Part shown: one piece after another, positions 9,568 through 16,929 of the stretch
How positions within the stretch are numbered: position 1 is the first letter of the stretch
Layout: every line of letters begins with the position of its first letter
Notes under the pieces: model-generated
Seen by the model: only the letters and a program-made list of their open reading frames with translations
What the model was told of the DNA's origin: nothing
The model's database searches: none
Program-made: the position numbers and the translations under genes
NCBI GenBank assembly: GCA_002438505.1
Contig: DJPI01000010.1
Location: forward strand, 45,435 to 109,434
DNA: 64,000 nt
Reading direction: 5' to 3'
Source of the DNA: Ruminococcaceae bacterium UBA6416
GTDB taxonomy: Bacteria; Bacillota; Clostridia; Oscillospirales; Acutalibacteraceae

Positions 9568-10941
9568 ATGATTTCATTCAAAAACTTCGGAAGGACGCTT
9601 CTTTCCGTTGTTGCTGCTGCTTTTTATGTTGTTCTTTCCTTTGTCAGTGTCGGCGGAGGAAAGCAGGAGCTTCCCGTAACGCCGAAAGACTTTGAACCGG
9701 TGATGCGCTTTGCCGTTTGCAGCGATGTTCACTTCAAAAACGACAATGAGCTTGAGGCCAAGGGTGAAGCGGCCGGCGAGGAATATGAAAAGTATCTTGA
9801 AGAAGTTGACGTTCCGCCGCAGAGGCTCACCGCACTGCTCAAAACGGCATATGATTACTCCGAAAGCTATGACGGCTATAAGGGACTTGATGCAGTTGCC
9901 GTTGTTGGAGATTTCACAAACAAGGGCGCACCGGAGCAATACGAAGCATTCAACAAGGTCTTTAAGGAAAACCTCAAGGCCGGAACGCAGAAAATTGTTT
10001 GCAGCGGAAACCATGAGTATTATCTGTACCGCAAAAATGACAGAACCGAGGGCTCGTGCGTTTATGAAAAATATGAGGGCAGTCTTAACAGTCATTATGT
10101 GATTAACGGCTATCACTTCATTTCCGTTTCATATGACGAAAAAGTTGAAACATATCTCAAATCCGGTGCATGGCTCAAGAAGGAGCTTGACAAAGCCGTT
10201 GCAGACACGGGAGACAAGCCGATTTTTGTTTTTCAGCACCCGGCGCCGCTTTTGACAATTTATGGCGCAACAAAATGGGGCGACCCGGTGATTCCGGCAA
10301 TCCTCAGCGCATATCCGCAGGTTGTTGACTTTTCTGGTCATTCGCATTATCCGATGAATGACCCGCGCTCAATCTGGCAGGGAACCTTTACCGCTCTCGG
10401 CTGCGGCTCACTTGCATATTTTGAAACCGAGCTTGACACCATTGCCGGAAACTTCCCCGGCGATACCACTAAGGCTGCGCAGTATTATATTGTTGAAGCG
10501 GACAAGGACTGGAACCTCAGAATCCGGTCATATGACCTTCTCACAAGCCAGTTCTTCACCGAATATTATCTCACGGGTCTTGCCGAAAAGAACTATCCTT
10601 ACTCATATCAAAACCTCAGACAGCATGACACCGCACCTGTTTTTGAAAACGGCGGAAACATGAAGGTTACACTTAACAAGAACGGTGAGAGCGTTCTCAC
10701 TTTTGACGGAGCCAAGGCAAGGTTTGTTACCGAAAGCTATAAGGTTACTTTGAGCAGCGGCGCGAAAATTGTTGCCGAGGACAACTTCTCCGGAAAGTAT
10801 ATGTATCTTTTTGAAGATGACAAATATGAGGTCAACCTCGGAAAGCTTGAAAGCGGAAAAAAATACACCGTTTCCGTTTATGCGCTCAGTGCGTTTGCAA
10901 AGACTTCAAAGCTCTTGAATCTTTCCTTCACGGCTGAGTAA
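9568..10941 (+). CDS. Secreted calcineurin-like metallophosphoesterase
   Basis: Predicted exported phosphoesterase of the dinuclear-metal type (457 aa). The N-terminus has a hydrophobic export or anchor segment (about residues 8-28). Metal-binding motifs in order are CSDVHF, VGDF, SGNHEYY, FQHPAP and FSGHSHYP. A C-terminal beta-rich region (about 365-457) follows. The start is placed at 9568 because AGAAAGGGG lies 7 bases before it; an in-frame ATG at 9547 lacks such a site. It has its own promoter and a terminator after the stop. Substrate unknown. Confidence 0.88.
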   Translation: MISFKNFGRTLLSVVAAAFYVVLSFVSVGGGKQELPVTPKDFEPVMRFAVCSDVHFKNDNELEAKGEAAGEEYEKYLEEVDVPPQRLTALLKTAYDYSESYDGYKGLDAVAVVGDFTNKGAPEQYEAFNKVFKENLKAGTQKIVCSGNHEYYLYRKNDRTEGSCVYEKYEGSLNSHYVINGYHFISVSYDEKVETYLKSGAWLKKELDKAVADTGDKPIFVFQHPAPLLTIYGATKWGDPVIPAILSAYPQVVDFSGHSHYPMNDPRSIWQGTFTALGCGSLAYFETELDTIAGNFPGDTTKAAQYYIVEADKDWNLRIRSYDLLTSQFFTEYYLTGLAEKNYPYSYQNLRQHDTAPVFENGGNMKVTLNKNGESVLTFDGAKARFVTESYKVTLSSGAKIVAEDNFSGKYMYLFEDDKYEVNLGKLESGKKYTVSVYALSAFAKTSKLLNLSFTAE

Positions 10942-10955
10942 AACAAACAATCAAA

Positions 10956-10988
10956 CCGCACGTTCGTCTTTTTGAACGTGCGGTTTTT
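10956..10988 (+). terminator. Intrinsic terminator
   Basis: A 10-bp perfect stem (10956-10965 with 10974-10983) followed by five T, just after the metallophosphoesterase stop. Confidence 0.9.
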
Positions 10989-11039
10989 GTCATTCGCGCT
11001 TTCCTGACTGCATAAAGATTTAAAAGGCAGGTGAGAGCG

Positions 11040-12086
11040 GTGGTGTTCAGAATCAAATATAAAAACGCAGTATTTCTCGGTCTTCTTTTTGCCGCAATCG
11101 GAATTGCCGTGGGGCTTGCTTTCTCTTTTGTTCAGGCAAAGGAGGAAAAGGCTGAGAAGGCATATATAAAATGGGTGGAGTTCAACGCAAGCCTCAATGC
11201 ACTTGAGGACACAATGGAGCTTGACATTAAAACACATGATTCACTTTATCATATAAGCTGGATAGACTCACTTTCATATCTTGCGGTCAAAAACGGAAAC
11301 AACTGGAGCGGATATAAAAAGAAAGACCTTCAAAAAATGCTTGATACACTCGGAGACAGCAATACCATTGAGGATCTTGTTGGAGAAAACAAGTATTATT
11401 CATATTATAAAGAGACGTTCACGGCGGTTCTCGGAGGTCTGCTTGGAGAATATGAACGGCAGCTTCCGGACAAAAACGGCGGAAAAACCGCACGCTCCGG
11501 TTACGGCCTTGTTGCATACAGTCCGATTGCGGAGGGCTTCTCATACAGACATTATGATGACTTCGGCTCCTCCCGTTCATATGGCTACCGCAGAAGTCAC
11601 CTCGGGAATGACCTTCTCGGCAATGTTGGAACACCGATTGTTGCGGTTGAGGGCGGAGAGGTTGAGTGCATCGGCTGGAACCAATATGGCGGCTGGCGCC
11701 TTGGAATACGCTCGTTTGACAAAAAGCGCTCATATTATTACGCACACCTTCGCAAGGATCATCCGTATCACAAGGATATTAAGCAAGGCTCGCTTGTCAA
11801 GGCCGGGCAAGTGATTGGTTATATGGGAATGACCGGGTATTCAACCAAGGAAAACGTCAACGGAATGAGTGTTCCTCACCTGCATTTCGGCTTGCAGCTC
11901 ATTTTTGATGAGAGTCAGAAGGAGGGCACAAACCAGATTTGGCTCGATGTTTATAAGCTTGTCAAGCTGCTTTCAAGAAACCGTGCAACCGTTATCAAGG
12001 ATGCCAAAAGCAAGGATTACTTCAGAAAGTATGACATCATTGACAAGCGCTATCCGCAGGAACTGCAAAAGTTTTCGGTTGATTAA
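11040..12086 (+). CDS. Membrane-anchored M23-family (LytM) peptidase
   Basis: Likely peptidoglycan endopeptidase outside the cell (348 aa). One N-terminal helix (about residues 10-32) anchors it, an alpha-helical spacer follows, and the C-terminal M23 domain carries the zinc ligands in HLGND (about 190-194) and the HLH motif. GTG codons at 11031, 11040 and 11043 are all in frame; AGGTGA at 11029-11034 fits 11040 or 11043 best. Spacing from the upstream terminator suggests its own weak promoter, not identified. Confidence 0.85.
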   Translation: MVFRIKYKNAVFLGLLFAAIGIAVGLAFSFVQAKEEKAEKAYIKWVEFNASLNALEDTMELDIKTHDSLYHISWIDSLSYLAVKNGNNWSGYKKKDLQKMLDTLGDSNTIEDLVGENKYYSYYKETFTAVLGGLLGEYERQLPDKNGGKTARSGYGLVAYSPIAEGFSYRHYDDFGSSRSYGYRRSHLGNDLLGNVGTPIVAVEGGEVECIGWNQYGGWRLGIRSFDKKRSYYYAHLRKDHPYHKDIKQGSLVKAGQVIGYMGMTGYSTKENVNGMSVPHLHFGLQLIFDESQKEGTNQIWLDVYKLVKLLSRNRATVIKDAKSKDYFRKYDIIDKRYPQELQKFSVD

Positions 12087-12094
12087 TGCAAAAA

Positions 12095-12133
12095 GCAGCC
12101 GCACGCTCTTTTGAAGGGGTGTGCGGCTGTTTA
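12095..12133. terminator. Bidirectional terminator between convergent genes
   Basis: Stem CAGCCGCAC (12096-12104) with 12121-12129. A T-run on the minus side and TTT on the plus side serve both convergent genes. Confidence 0.75.
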
Positions 12134-12145
12134 ATTCACTCGGTT

Positions 12146-14386
12146 TCACCTCAGCGTCTGAACCTGAAGCGCGGAAACAAGCTCGGCCGAAAGCTTGTCA
12201 AGCTGCTCCTGAGACGGATTGGCACTGATTTTTTCAAGCTTTTTGTCATATTCGGCGTGCGTTGACTCGTCCGTTTTTGAAAGCAGATAATAGAACGTGT
12301 CAGTATAAATGCCCATATAAGGCGAAAAAGTTTTTTTGCCCCAGACCGCGCAGCCGTCTGAACTGTTTCCGGTGAAGCAGAGCGTACCCTCGGAAAGCTC
12401 CCTATCCCAGGCAAGAACGGGATAGATTGTAAATCTCTTTCCGTCAAGCTCAATTTCAAACGAGTCATTATCTTTTTTTGAAAAATAAAGGTCGGAAAGT
12501 GCGCGTGAAGAGGCAATATCATTTTGACTTATCGTTACACCGTTAAAGAAGGAAACAACCTGTGAGCTGCTGCAGGAAAGGGCAGTGTAATCACTTTTAT
12601 TCGCTCCTTTGTCAAAGACAACAACGTCCCAGTTTCCGAACATATGCTTCATTGCAACGCCGTTTTCAATTTTCTCTCCGGCATACGGTTCGGGAACAAG
12701 AAGCGGACAGCCGCTTTTTGTCCACTTGATTTGGCGCAATTCAAGGCTCGGAAGCGCATCAACGGAAAGCTCCTTCCGGTTTGCCTCGGTCTGGCCGGCC
12801 AAGAGAGTTCCATCCGCCTTGAAATATAGCTGCGACTGGAAAGCCATTAGATATTTTCCGTCCTCGGTTTTGATGACGCACGGGCTTCCGGGTGAGGCTT
12901 TGCCGGTGCTTGTGTATGAAACTTTTCCGTTTCTGCTTTGAGTGAAGTTGTAACCGGCAGCAAGAAGCTCGCCTTTTGAATACTGATTGAGCTTTTTTGA
13001 ACCGGAAAATTCAGAAAGGCTGTTTCCGCTTTCGTCAAGATAAGGGCCGTCAATTCTTTTGCTTTTTGCCGCCCTGATTTCATAGTTCTTTTCTTCAACT
13101 CCGTAAGTGAGGAAAAGATAGTAATATCCGTCATGACAGAAAATTTCAGGCGCACAAACAAGGCTTCCGTCATTTTTTGAAAGCGAGGGAACCGAGCCGG
13201 GCTTTGCAATCAAAACGCCGGTATGAAAATCGCGTCCGCCGTATTCATGAACGGTAGAAATTTTTTCACCGGCAGAATTGAGGCTGCTGCTTGTTTTAAG
13301 AAGGCCAGTGTCTTTGTCAAGCTCAAGGAGATAGATGCCGCCGTTTATTGTGTCCTTACCGAAATACGAACCGTAGGCAAGATACATTTTTCCCTCATCA
13401 GTCAGGATAACTGACGGGTGAACGGCGTTGCTTTCATCGTAATGTGCTTTTTCGCTCTCCGTTTTTCCGTCTGAAAGCTTTTCACCTTTGTGATAGCCGC
13501 AGGTTGAAACAACAAGGCCGACTTCCGTCCACTTTTTGCTTTTGACAGAGGACTCAAGGTCGTTTGTTGAAACGCAGAAAATTGCCGATTCATTCGCGTC
13601 TTGCGTTTTTGAAAGCGAAAAGTAAAGATAATATGTATCTCCGACTTTGACAATGTCCGGCGCAAGGGGAGTTCTGTCGCAAAGAACGGAGGAGTAGGAA
13701 AGGCTGGTGCCGTATCCGTGAGCCTTTGACCAATTATAAACGCATTTAAACTGCGAAAAATCCATAACCTCGTTCGATTCGGCCGAAACGGGAGAGTCAA
13801 AATATGTTGTTCGGCTTGTCCAGTTGATAAGATCCTTTGAACGCGCAACTGCGTTGTCTGAGCCGAAGGCATAATAATATCCGCTCTTTTCGTCAAAGAT
13901 TATGCTCGGGTCGCGGAAATTATAGGCTCCGGCAGAGCCGAGATACTCGGTGCTGCAAAGCGGAGAAATTTCCGGCTCATCCGGATAGTTGAGAGCACCG
14001 GTGCCGGTTTCGGCTTTCGGTCTTGTTCCCTTTTTAAAGGTTGCAATGACGTTGCTGTTCTTTTTAACCTTGAAGCGGTACTGGAGCATCCTCACATCGG
14101 CCGTGACATCGGCGCCGTTAACGGTGAGGGTGTCAAGCGTATAATATGAAGTTTCCGTGCGTTCGGGGTTGATGTTGATTGTCAGCGTTTCGTTCGCCTT
14201 GCAGGTGACGCGATACTTGCTGTCTTTTCCGACTGCCTCGGCATTGTTCACACTGAGCATTCCGTGCTCATAGCTTTCGATAAAAACCTGATACTCAAAG
14301 CTGTGAATGAATTTGAAATATACACCGACAAGCGATGCAGCAAGCACCAGCGCAATGGAAAAAAACAAAAGGAATTTTTTAAACAT
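12146..14386 (-). CDS. Membrane-anchored GH43-type glycosidase, pKa-modulator Asp replaced by His
   Basis: Predicted surface five-bladed beta-propeller glycosidase of the arabinanase type (746 aa). An N-terminal anchor (about residues 5-25) is followed by a beta-rich domain (30-120) and the GH43 propeller from about 145. The base Asp159 (RDPSI) and acid Glu414 (APEI) are visible. The motif normally reading NAIDP reads NAVHP, with His323 where the third catalytic Asp belongs. A C-terminal beta domain follows (about 630-720). The gene is 27 bp after the DUF4364 gene on the same strand. GGAAGGAG precedes the ATG. Substrate unproven; arabinan is a guess from family. Confidence 0.75.
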   Translation of the reverse strand: MFKKFLLFFSIALVLAASLVGVYFKFIHSFEYQVFIESYEHGMLSVNNAEAVGKDSKYRVTCKANETLTININPERTETSYYTLDTLTVNGADVTADVRMLQYRFKVKKNSNVIATFKKGTRPKAETGTGALNYPDEPEISPLCSTEYLGSAGAYNFRDPSIIFDEKSGYYYAFGSDNAVARSKDLINWTSRTTYFDSPVSAESNEVMDFSQFKCVYNWSKAHGYGTSLSYSSVLCDRTPLAPDIVKVGDTYYLYFSLSKTQDANESAIFCVSTNDLESSVKSKKWTEVGLVVSTCGYHKGEKLSDGKTESEKAHYDESNAVHPSVILTDEGKMYLAYGSYFGKDTINGGIYLLELDKDTGLLKTSSSLNSAGEKISTVHEYGGRDFHTGVLIAKPGSVPSLSKNDGSLVCAPEIFCHDGYYYLFLTYGVEEKNYEIRAAKSKRIDGPYLDESGNSLSEFSGSKKLNQYSKGELLAAGYNFTQSRNGKVSYTSTGKASPGSPCVIKTEDGKYLMAFQSQLYFKADGTLLAGQTEANRKELSVDALPSLELRQIKWTKSGCPLLVPEPYAGEKIENGVAMKHMFGNWDVVVFDKGANKSDYTALSCSSSQVVSFFNGVTISQNDIASSRALSDLYFSKKDNDSFEIELDGKRFTIYPVLAWDRELSEGTLCFTGNSSDGCAVWGKKTFSPYMGIYTDTFYYLLSKTDESTHAEYDKKLEKISANPSQEQLDKLSAELVSALQVQTLR

Positions 14387-14413
14387 TTCAAAAAAAGCTC
14401 CTTCCGGGTATTA

Positions 14414-14974
14414 TTACTCAACCGTGAGAGAGGAAATAATGTTTGAATAAATTGACACCGCGCCGGAGAAAAAGTTCTTTTTGACAATTTCAACCTGAGA
14501 CGCATCCGCAACAAAAACCGTGAGACTCATCAGCTGAATCCCAACGTCGTTAACGCGGAAGGTGACGTAATATCCGCCGTCCTTTTCCTCGGTAATAACA
14601 TCACACTCGCTTTTGATTTTTTCGCGTGTAAGAACGGCGAGGGCGGCGCTGACCGCTTTTTCGCGTATTGAGCGCGGAAGGGAGCGCTCAATGGTTGAAA
14701 CCTCATATTTGGCTTTATGAGTGATTGTGAAGATTTCATCCTTTTCGCCAAGCTCGGAAAGGACGGTTCCGTTCTTAACAAGTTCATTAAGCGCCTCGTT
14801 GACCTCAAAGTAGTTGGCAATGGGGTACTCCTGAAGAATATCGTTAATCTGCGAGCGCGAAAGGCTACGGTCAACCATTTTGAGCAAATAGCACAAAAGC
14901 AGCTTAATCTCTGATTTTTCCCTGAGACCGCCGGGAGCAATGCCCTCGCTGAAAGTTTCGTTTTGCTGTTCCAT
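14414..14974 (-). CDS. DUF4364 family protein
   Basis: Cytosolic protein of 186 aa matching the DUF4364 family of Clostridia. The N-terminal half (about 15-90) has the look of a winged helix (LLCYLLKMVDRSLSRSQIND) and the C-terminal half is alpha/beta. No function is established. GGAGG stands before the ATG. It is probably co-transcribed with the downstream GH43 gene, only 27 bp away, which is an odd partner for it. Confidence 0.8.
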   Translation of the reverse strand: MEQQNETFSEGIAPGGLREKSEIKLLLCYLLKMVDRSLSRSQINDILQEYPIANYFEVNEALNELVKNGTVLSELGEKDEIFTITHKAKYEVSTIERSLPRSIREKAVSAALAVLTREKIKSECDVITEEKDGGYYVTFRVNDVGIQLMSLTVFVADASQVEIVKKNFFSGAVSIYSNIISSLTVE

Positions 14975-15100
14975 TGTTTGTAATCCTCCGAAAATGCCTT
15001 TGTCAGGTTTTTAGAATATATACAATTATATATATTTTAACACAAGAAAAACATAAAATAAAGACAAATGATAAAATTCATCCATATTTTCCGCGGCCGC

Positions 15101-15129
15101 TTGACAGAAAACGTGTATGCGTTTAAAAT
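15101..15129 (+). promoter_or_regulatory. Sigma-A promoter of the HAD hydrolase gene
   Basis: TTGACA (15101-15106), 17-bp spacer, TAAAAT (15124-15129). It places transcription start near 15136, which rules out the upstream ATG at 15117. Confidence 0.8.
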
Positions 15130-15179
15130 TAAGTAACTGCCGGTTAATTGACATAGATTCTGCTTCGGAGGGATTCTTA

Positions 15180-15884
15180 ATGACAAATAAATATTCAACC
15201 GTTCTTTTTGACGCCGATAACACACTATTTGATTTTGACATGGCGGAGCACCGCGCCCTTGAGCGCGCGCTGACTGAAGCCGGTGTGAACTTCACAGATG
15301 AAACAGCGGCTCTTTACAGCAAAATCAACCTTTCATACTGGCGTGCCTTTGAGCGCGGAGAGGTCACAAAAGCCGTTTTGCGCACGGCGCGGTTCAAGGA
15401 TCTTTTTGAAAAAATCGGGTTTGAAAAAAAGGTCGACCTTTCCTCTCTTGCAGACAGCTATCTTTCCTATCTCGGAGAGGGAGCGTTCCTTCTTGACGGC
15501 GCGCTTTATCTTTGTCAAAGGCTTAAAGAGGAGGGCTATGAGGTTGACATAATCACGAACGGAGTGACCGCAACGCAAAAAAGCCGCCTCAAAAAAAGCG
15601 GGCTTGACAAAATTGTTGACAAAGTGTTTATCTCTGAGGAGATAGGCGTTCAAAAGCCGTTTCCGGCTTTTTTTGAGTATGTTTTTGAAAATATTGACGA
15701 AAAGAATAAGGCAAGAATTGTTGTTGTCGGCGATTCATACGGCTCAGACATCAAAGGCGCGTGTGCGGTTGGGCTTGACTGCGTTTGGTTCAACCGGCTG
15801 AAAGAGGAAAATTCTCTTTCACTTCCGGTGACCAAGGAGATTGAAAGCCTCAGCGAGCTGTTTGAATTTTTTGGACTGGAGTGA
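15180..15884 (+). CDS. HAD-superfamily hydrolase, YjjG-like nucleotide phosphatase
   Basis: Cytosolic phosphatase of the YjjG/YfnB type (234 aa), which removes phosphate from (often damaged) pyrimidine nucleotides. HAD motif I is FDADNTLFDFD at the N-terminus, motif II the ITNG segment, and motif IV VVGDSYGSDI. Compared with the usual DxDxT, the second Asp is present and the Thr is displaced to DNTL, as in YjjG. The start at 15180 follows GGAGGG; promoter placement supports it. A terminator follows immediately. Confidence 0.85.
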   Translation: MTNKYSTVLFDADNTLFDFDMAEHRALERALTEAGVNFTDETAALYSKINLSYWRAFERGEVTKAVLRTARFKDLFEKIGFEKKVDLSSLADSYLSYLGEGAFLLDGALYLCQRLKEEGYEVDIITNGVTATQKSRLKKSGLDKIVDKVFISEEIGVQKPFPAFFEYVFENIDEKNKARIVVVGDSYGSDIKGACAVGLDCVWFNRLKEENSLSLPVTKEIESLSELFEFFGLE

Positions 15885-15891
15885 AAAAACA

Positions 15892-15922
15892 ACGGCGGTC
15901 GGGTTCCCGGCCGCCGTATTTT
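15892..15922 (+). terminator. Intrinsic terminator of the HAD hydrolase gene
   Basis: GC-rich 12-bp near-perfect palindrome (15892-15903 with 15906-15917) followed by ATTTTG. Confidence 0.75.
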
Positions 15923-16033
15923 GTGTCCTGCGCTTGTTACAGCCGATGGCGAAAGCAGACCGATGCTGTCATAGTAATGCAGTGTGCGCACACTGACGCC
16001 GGAAATTTTGCTGACTTCATGAATGGGCTTCAT
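15917..16033 (-). pseudogene. MerR-family regulator, N-terminal fragment only
   Basis: From an ATG at 16033 the minus strand encodes a good MerR helix-turn-helix: MKPIHEVSKISGVSVRTLHY and on to the wing (VTSAGHK). After about 39 codons homology stops abruptly at the terminator of the HAD gene, and the frame runs into the antisense of that gene. The rest of the regulator, including the dimerisation helix, is missing. An SD (GAGGG) is still present. This is a 3'-truncated remnant. Confidence 0.72.
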
Positions 16034-16084
16034 TCTCTTTCCCTCCTGTGCAAGAAAAGAATACACTATGACGCAACGTCAAAG

Positions 16085-16265
16085 TCAAGCGGTTTTCAAA
16101 AATTTATTCGGACATTCTTTTTTAATTTCAAGAATGTCTTTTGGAATCTCACTTTCCGCCATATTGAGCGGATAAGAGCAGGTGCCACCCTTTTTTGCCG
16201 TTTCATAAAACCAATGCTTATAATTGAGAGTGTCAAGTGTTTTTTTGAGCTGTTCAATCTGTTCA
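16085..16265 (-). pseudogene. MerR-family regulator, C-terminal fragment only
   Basis: The minus strand from about 16265 to the stop at 16085 reads like the tail of a MerR regulator: a dimerisation helix (VLEQIEQLKKTLDTLNYK) followed by HWFYETAKKGGT, matching the YKxWYYETAxxxGT pattern of that family. No HTH precedes it; the sequence upstream is instead the antisense of a cupin gene tail. It is therefore the stub of a second merR gene that was once divergent from the cupin/CMD genes. Confidence 0.62.
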
Positions 16266-16396
16266 AGAACGTCAAACATTGGCACGGCGCAAAAAAGGAC
16301 AGTTGGTTTTCTCACATAGCTTTTGAAATTCCGGGCACCGATTGCAGCACAGAATGGTGCGAAGAAGTGTCCGACAGTGAATATGACTTGCTTTAA
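16265..16396 (+). pseudogene. Cupin-domain protein, C-terminal fragment only
   Basis: The plus strand before the CMD gene encodes KHWHGAKKDSWFSHIAFEI and then TEWCEEVSDSEYDLL-stop, which looks like the last 40 or so residues of a small cupin protein of the kind that commonly accompanies CMD proteins. The N-terminal cupin half is absent; upstream bases belong to the merR fragment. The stop is 15 bp before the CMD start and overlaps its SD region, as expected for a former operon partner. Confidence 0.6.
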
Positions 16397-16410
16397 GGAG
16401 GTTTTATAAA

Positions 16411-16737
16411 ATGAAAAAGGTTACGGCAGGCCACGATGCTTTGGGAAGCTTTGCTCCAAAGTTTGCTGAACTTAATGACGATGTGCTTTTTGGCGAGGTT
16501 TGGTCAAGGGAGGACAAGCTTTCTCCGCGCGACAGAAGCCTTATCACGGTTGCGGCGCTGATGTCCGCCGGAATTCTTGACGGCTCACTTAAGTATCACA
16601 TTTCACACGCAAAGGAAAACGGCGTAACAAAACAGGAAATGGCTGAGGCACTCACTCACCTTGCTTTTTATGCAGGCTGGCCAAAGGCGTGGGCGGCGTT
16701 CAATATGGCGAAAGAAATATATGAAGCTGATGAATAA
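16411..16737 (+). CDS. Carboxymuconolactone decarboxylase (CMD) family protein
   Basis: Small all-helical protein of 108 aa in the AhpD/CMD superfamily. The core pattern RDRSLITVAALMSAG, then HISHAKENGVTKQEMAEAL, is typical. The CxxC pair of AhpD peroxidases is absent, so a peroxidase role is unlikely. Perfect AAGGAGG before the ATG. It has lost its upstream partners (truncated cupin and merR), and no intact promoter is evident, so its expression is uncertain. Confidence 0.88.
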   Translation: MKKVTAGHDALGSFAPKFAELNDDVLFGEVWSREDKLSPRDRSLITVAALMSAGILDGSLKYHISHAKENGVTKQEMAEALTHLAFYAGWPKAWAAFNMAKEIYEADE

Positions 16738-16803
16738 ATGCAGACTTACTCACAATATTGTTTGACGCTTTAAAAATATTTTTGTGCAATTTTTATTAAT
16801 TAG

Positions 16804-16832
16804 TTGACAGAACAGAAATAATACGCTATAAT
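16804..16832 (+). promoter_or_regulatory. Consensus sigma-A promoter upstream of the LRR gene
   Basis: Perfect TTGACA (16804-16809), 17-bp spacer, TATAAT (16827-16832). Transcription should begin near 16839. Confidence 0.85.
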
Positions 16833-16843
16833 TGAATAAATCG

Positions 16844-16886
16844 ACCGCTGATTAATCTTAATTAAAAATTAGTCAGCGGTTTTTTT
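16844..16886 (+). terminator. Leader terminator between promoter and LRR gene
   Basis: A 13-bp stem (16844-16856 with 16868-16880, one wobble), 11-nt loop and seven T. It starts only about 5 nt after the predicted transcription start. Confidence 0.8.
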
Positions 16887-16929
16887 AAAAAAACGCGGCT
16901 TTAAAAGGCTGTTAAGGAGGAAATTTTGC

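Noticed and set aside
15881..16396. 171-codon open frame taken as one protein
   Set aside because: Only its last 44 codons look protein-like (cupin tail). The rest is antisense to two merR fragments, so it is a chance fusion across a deletion scar.
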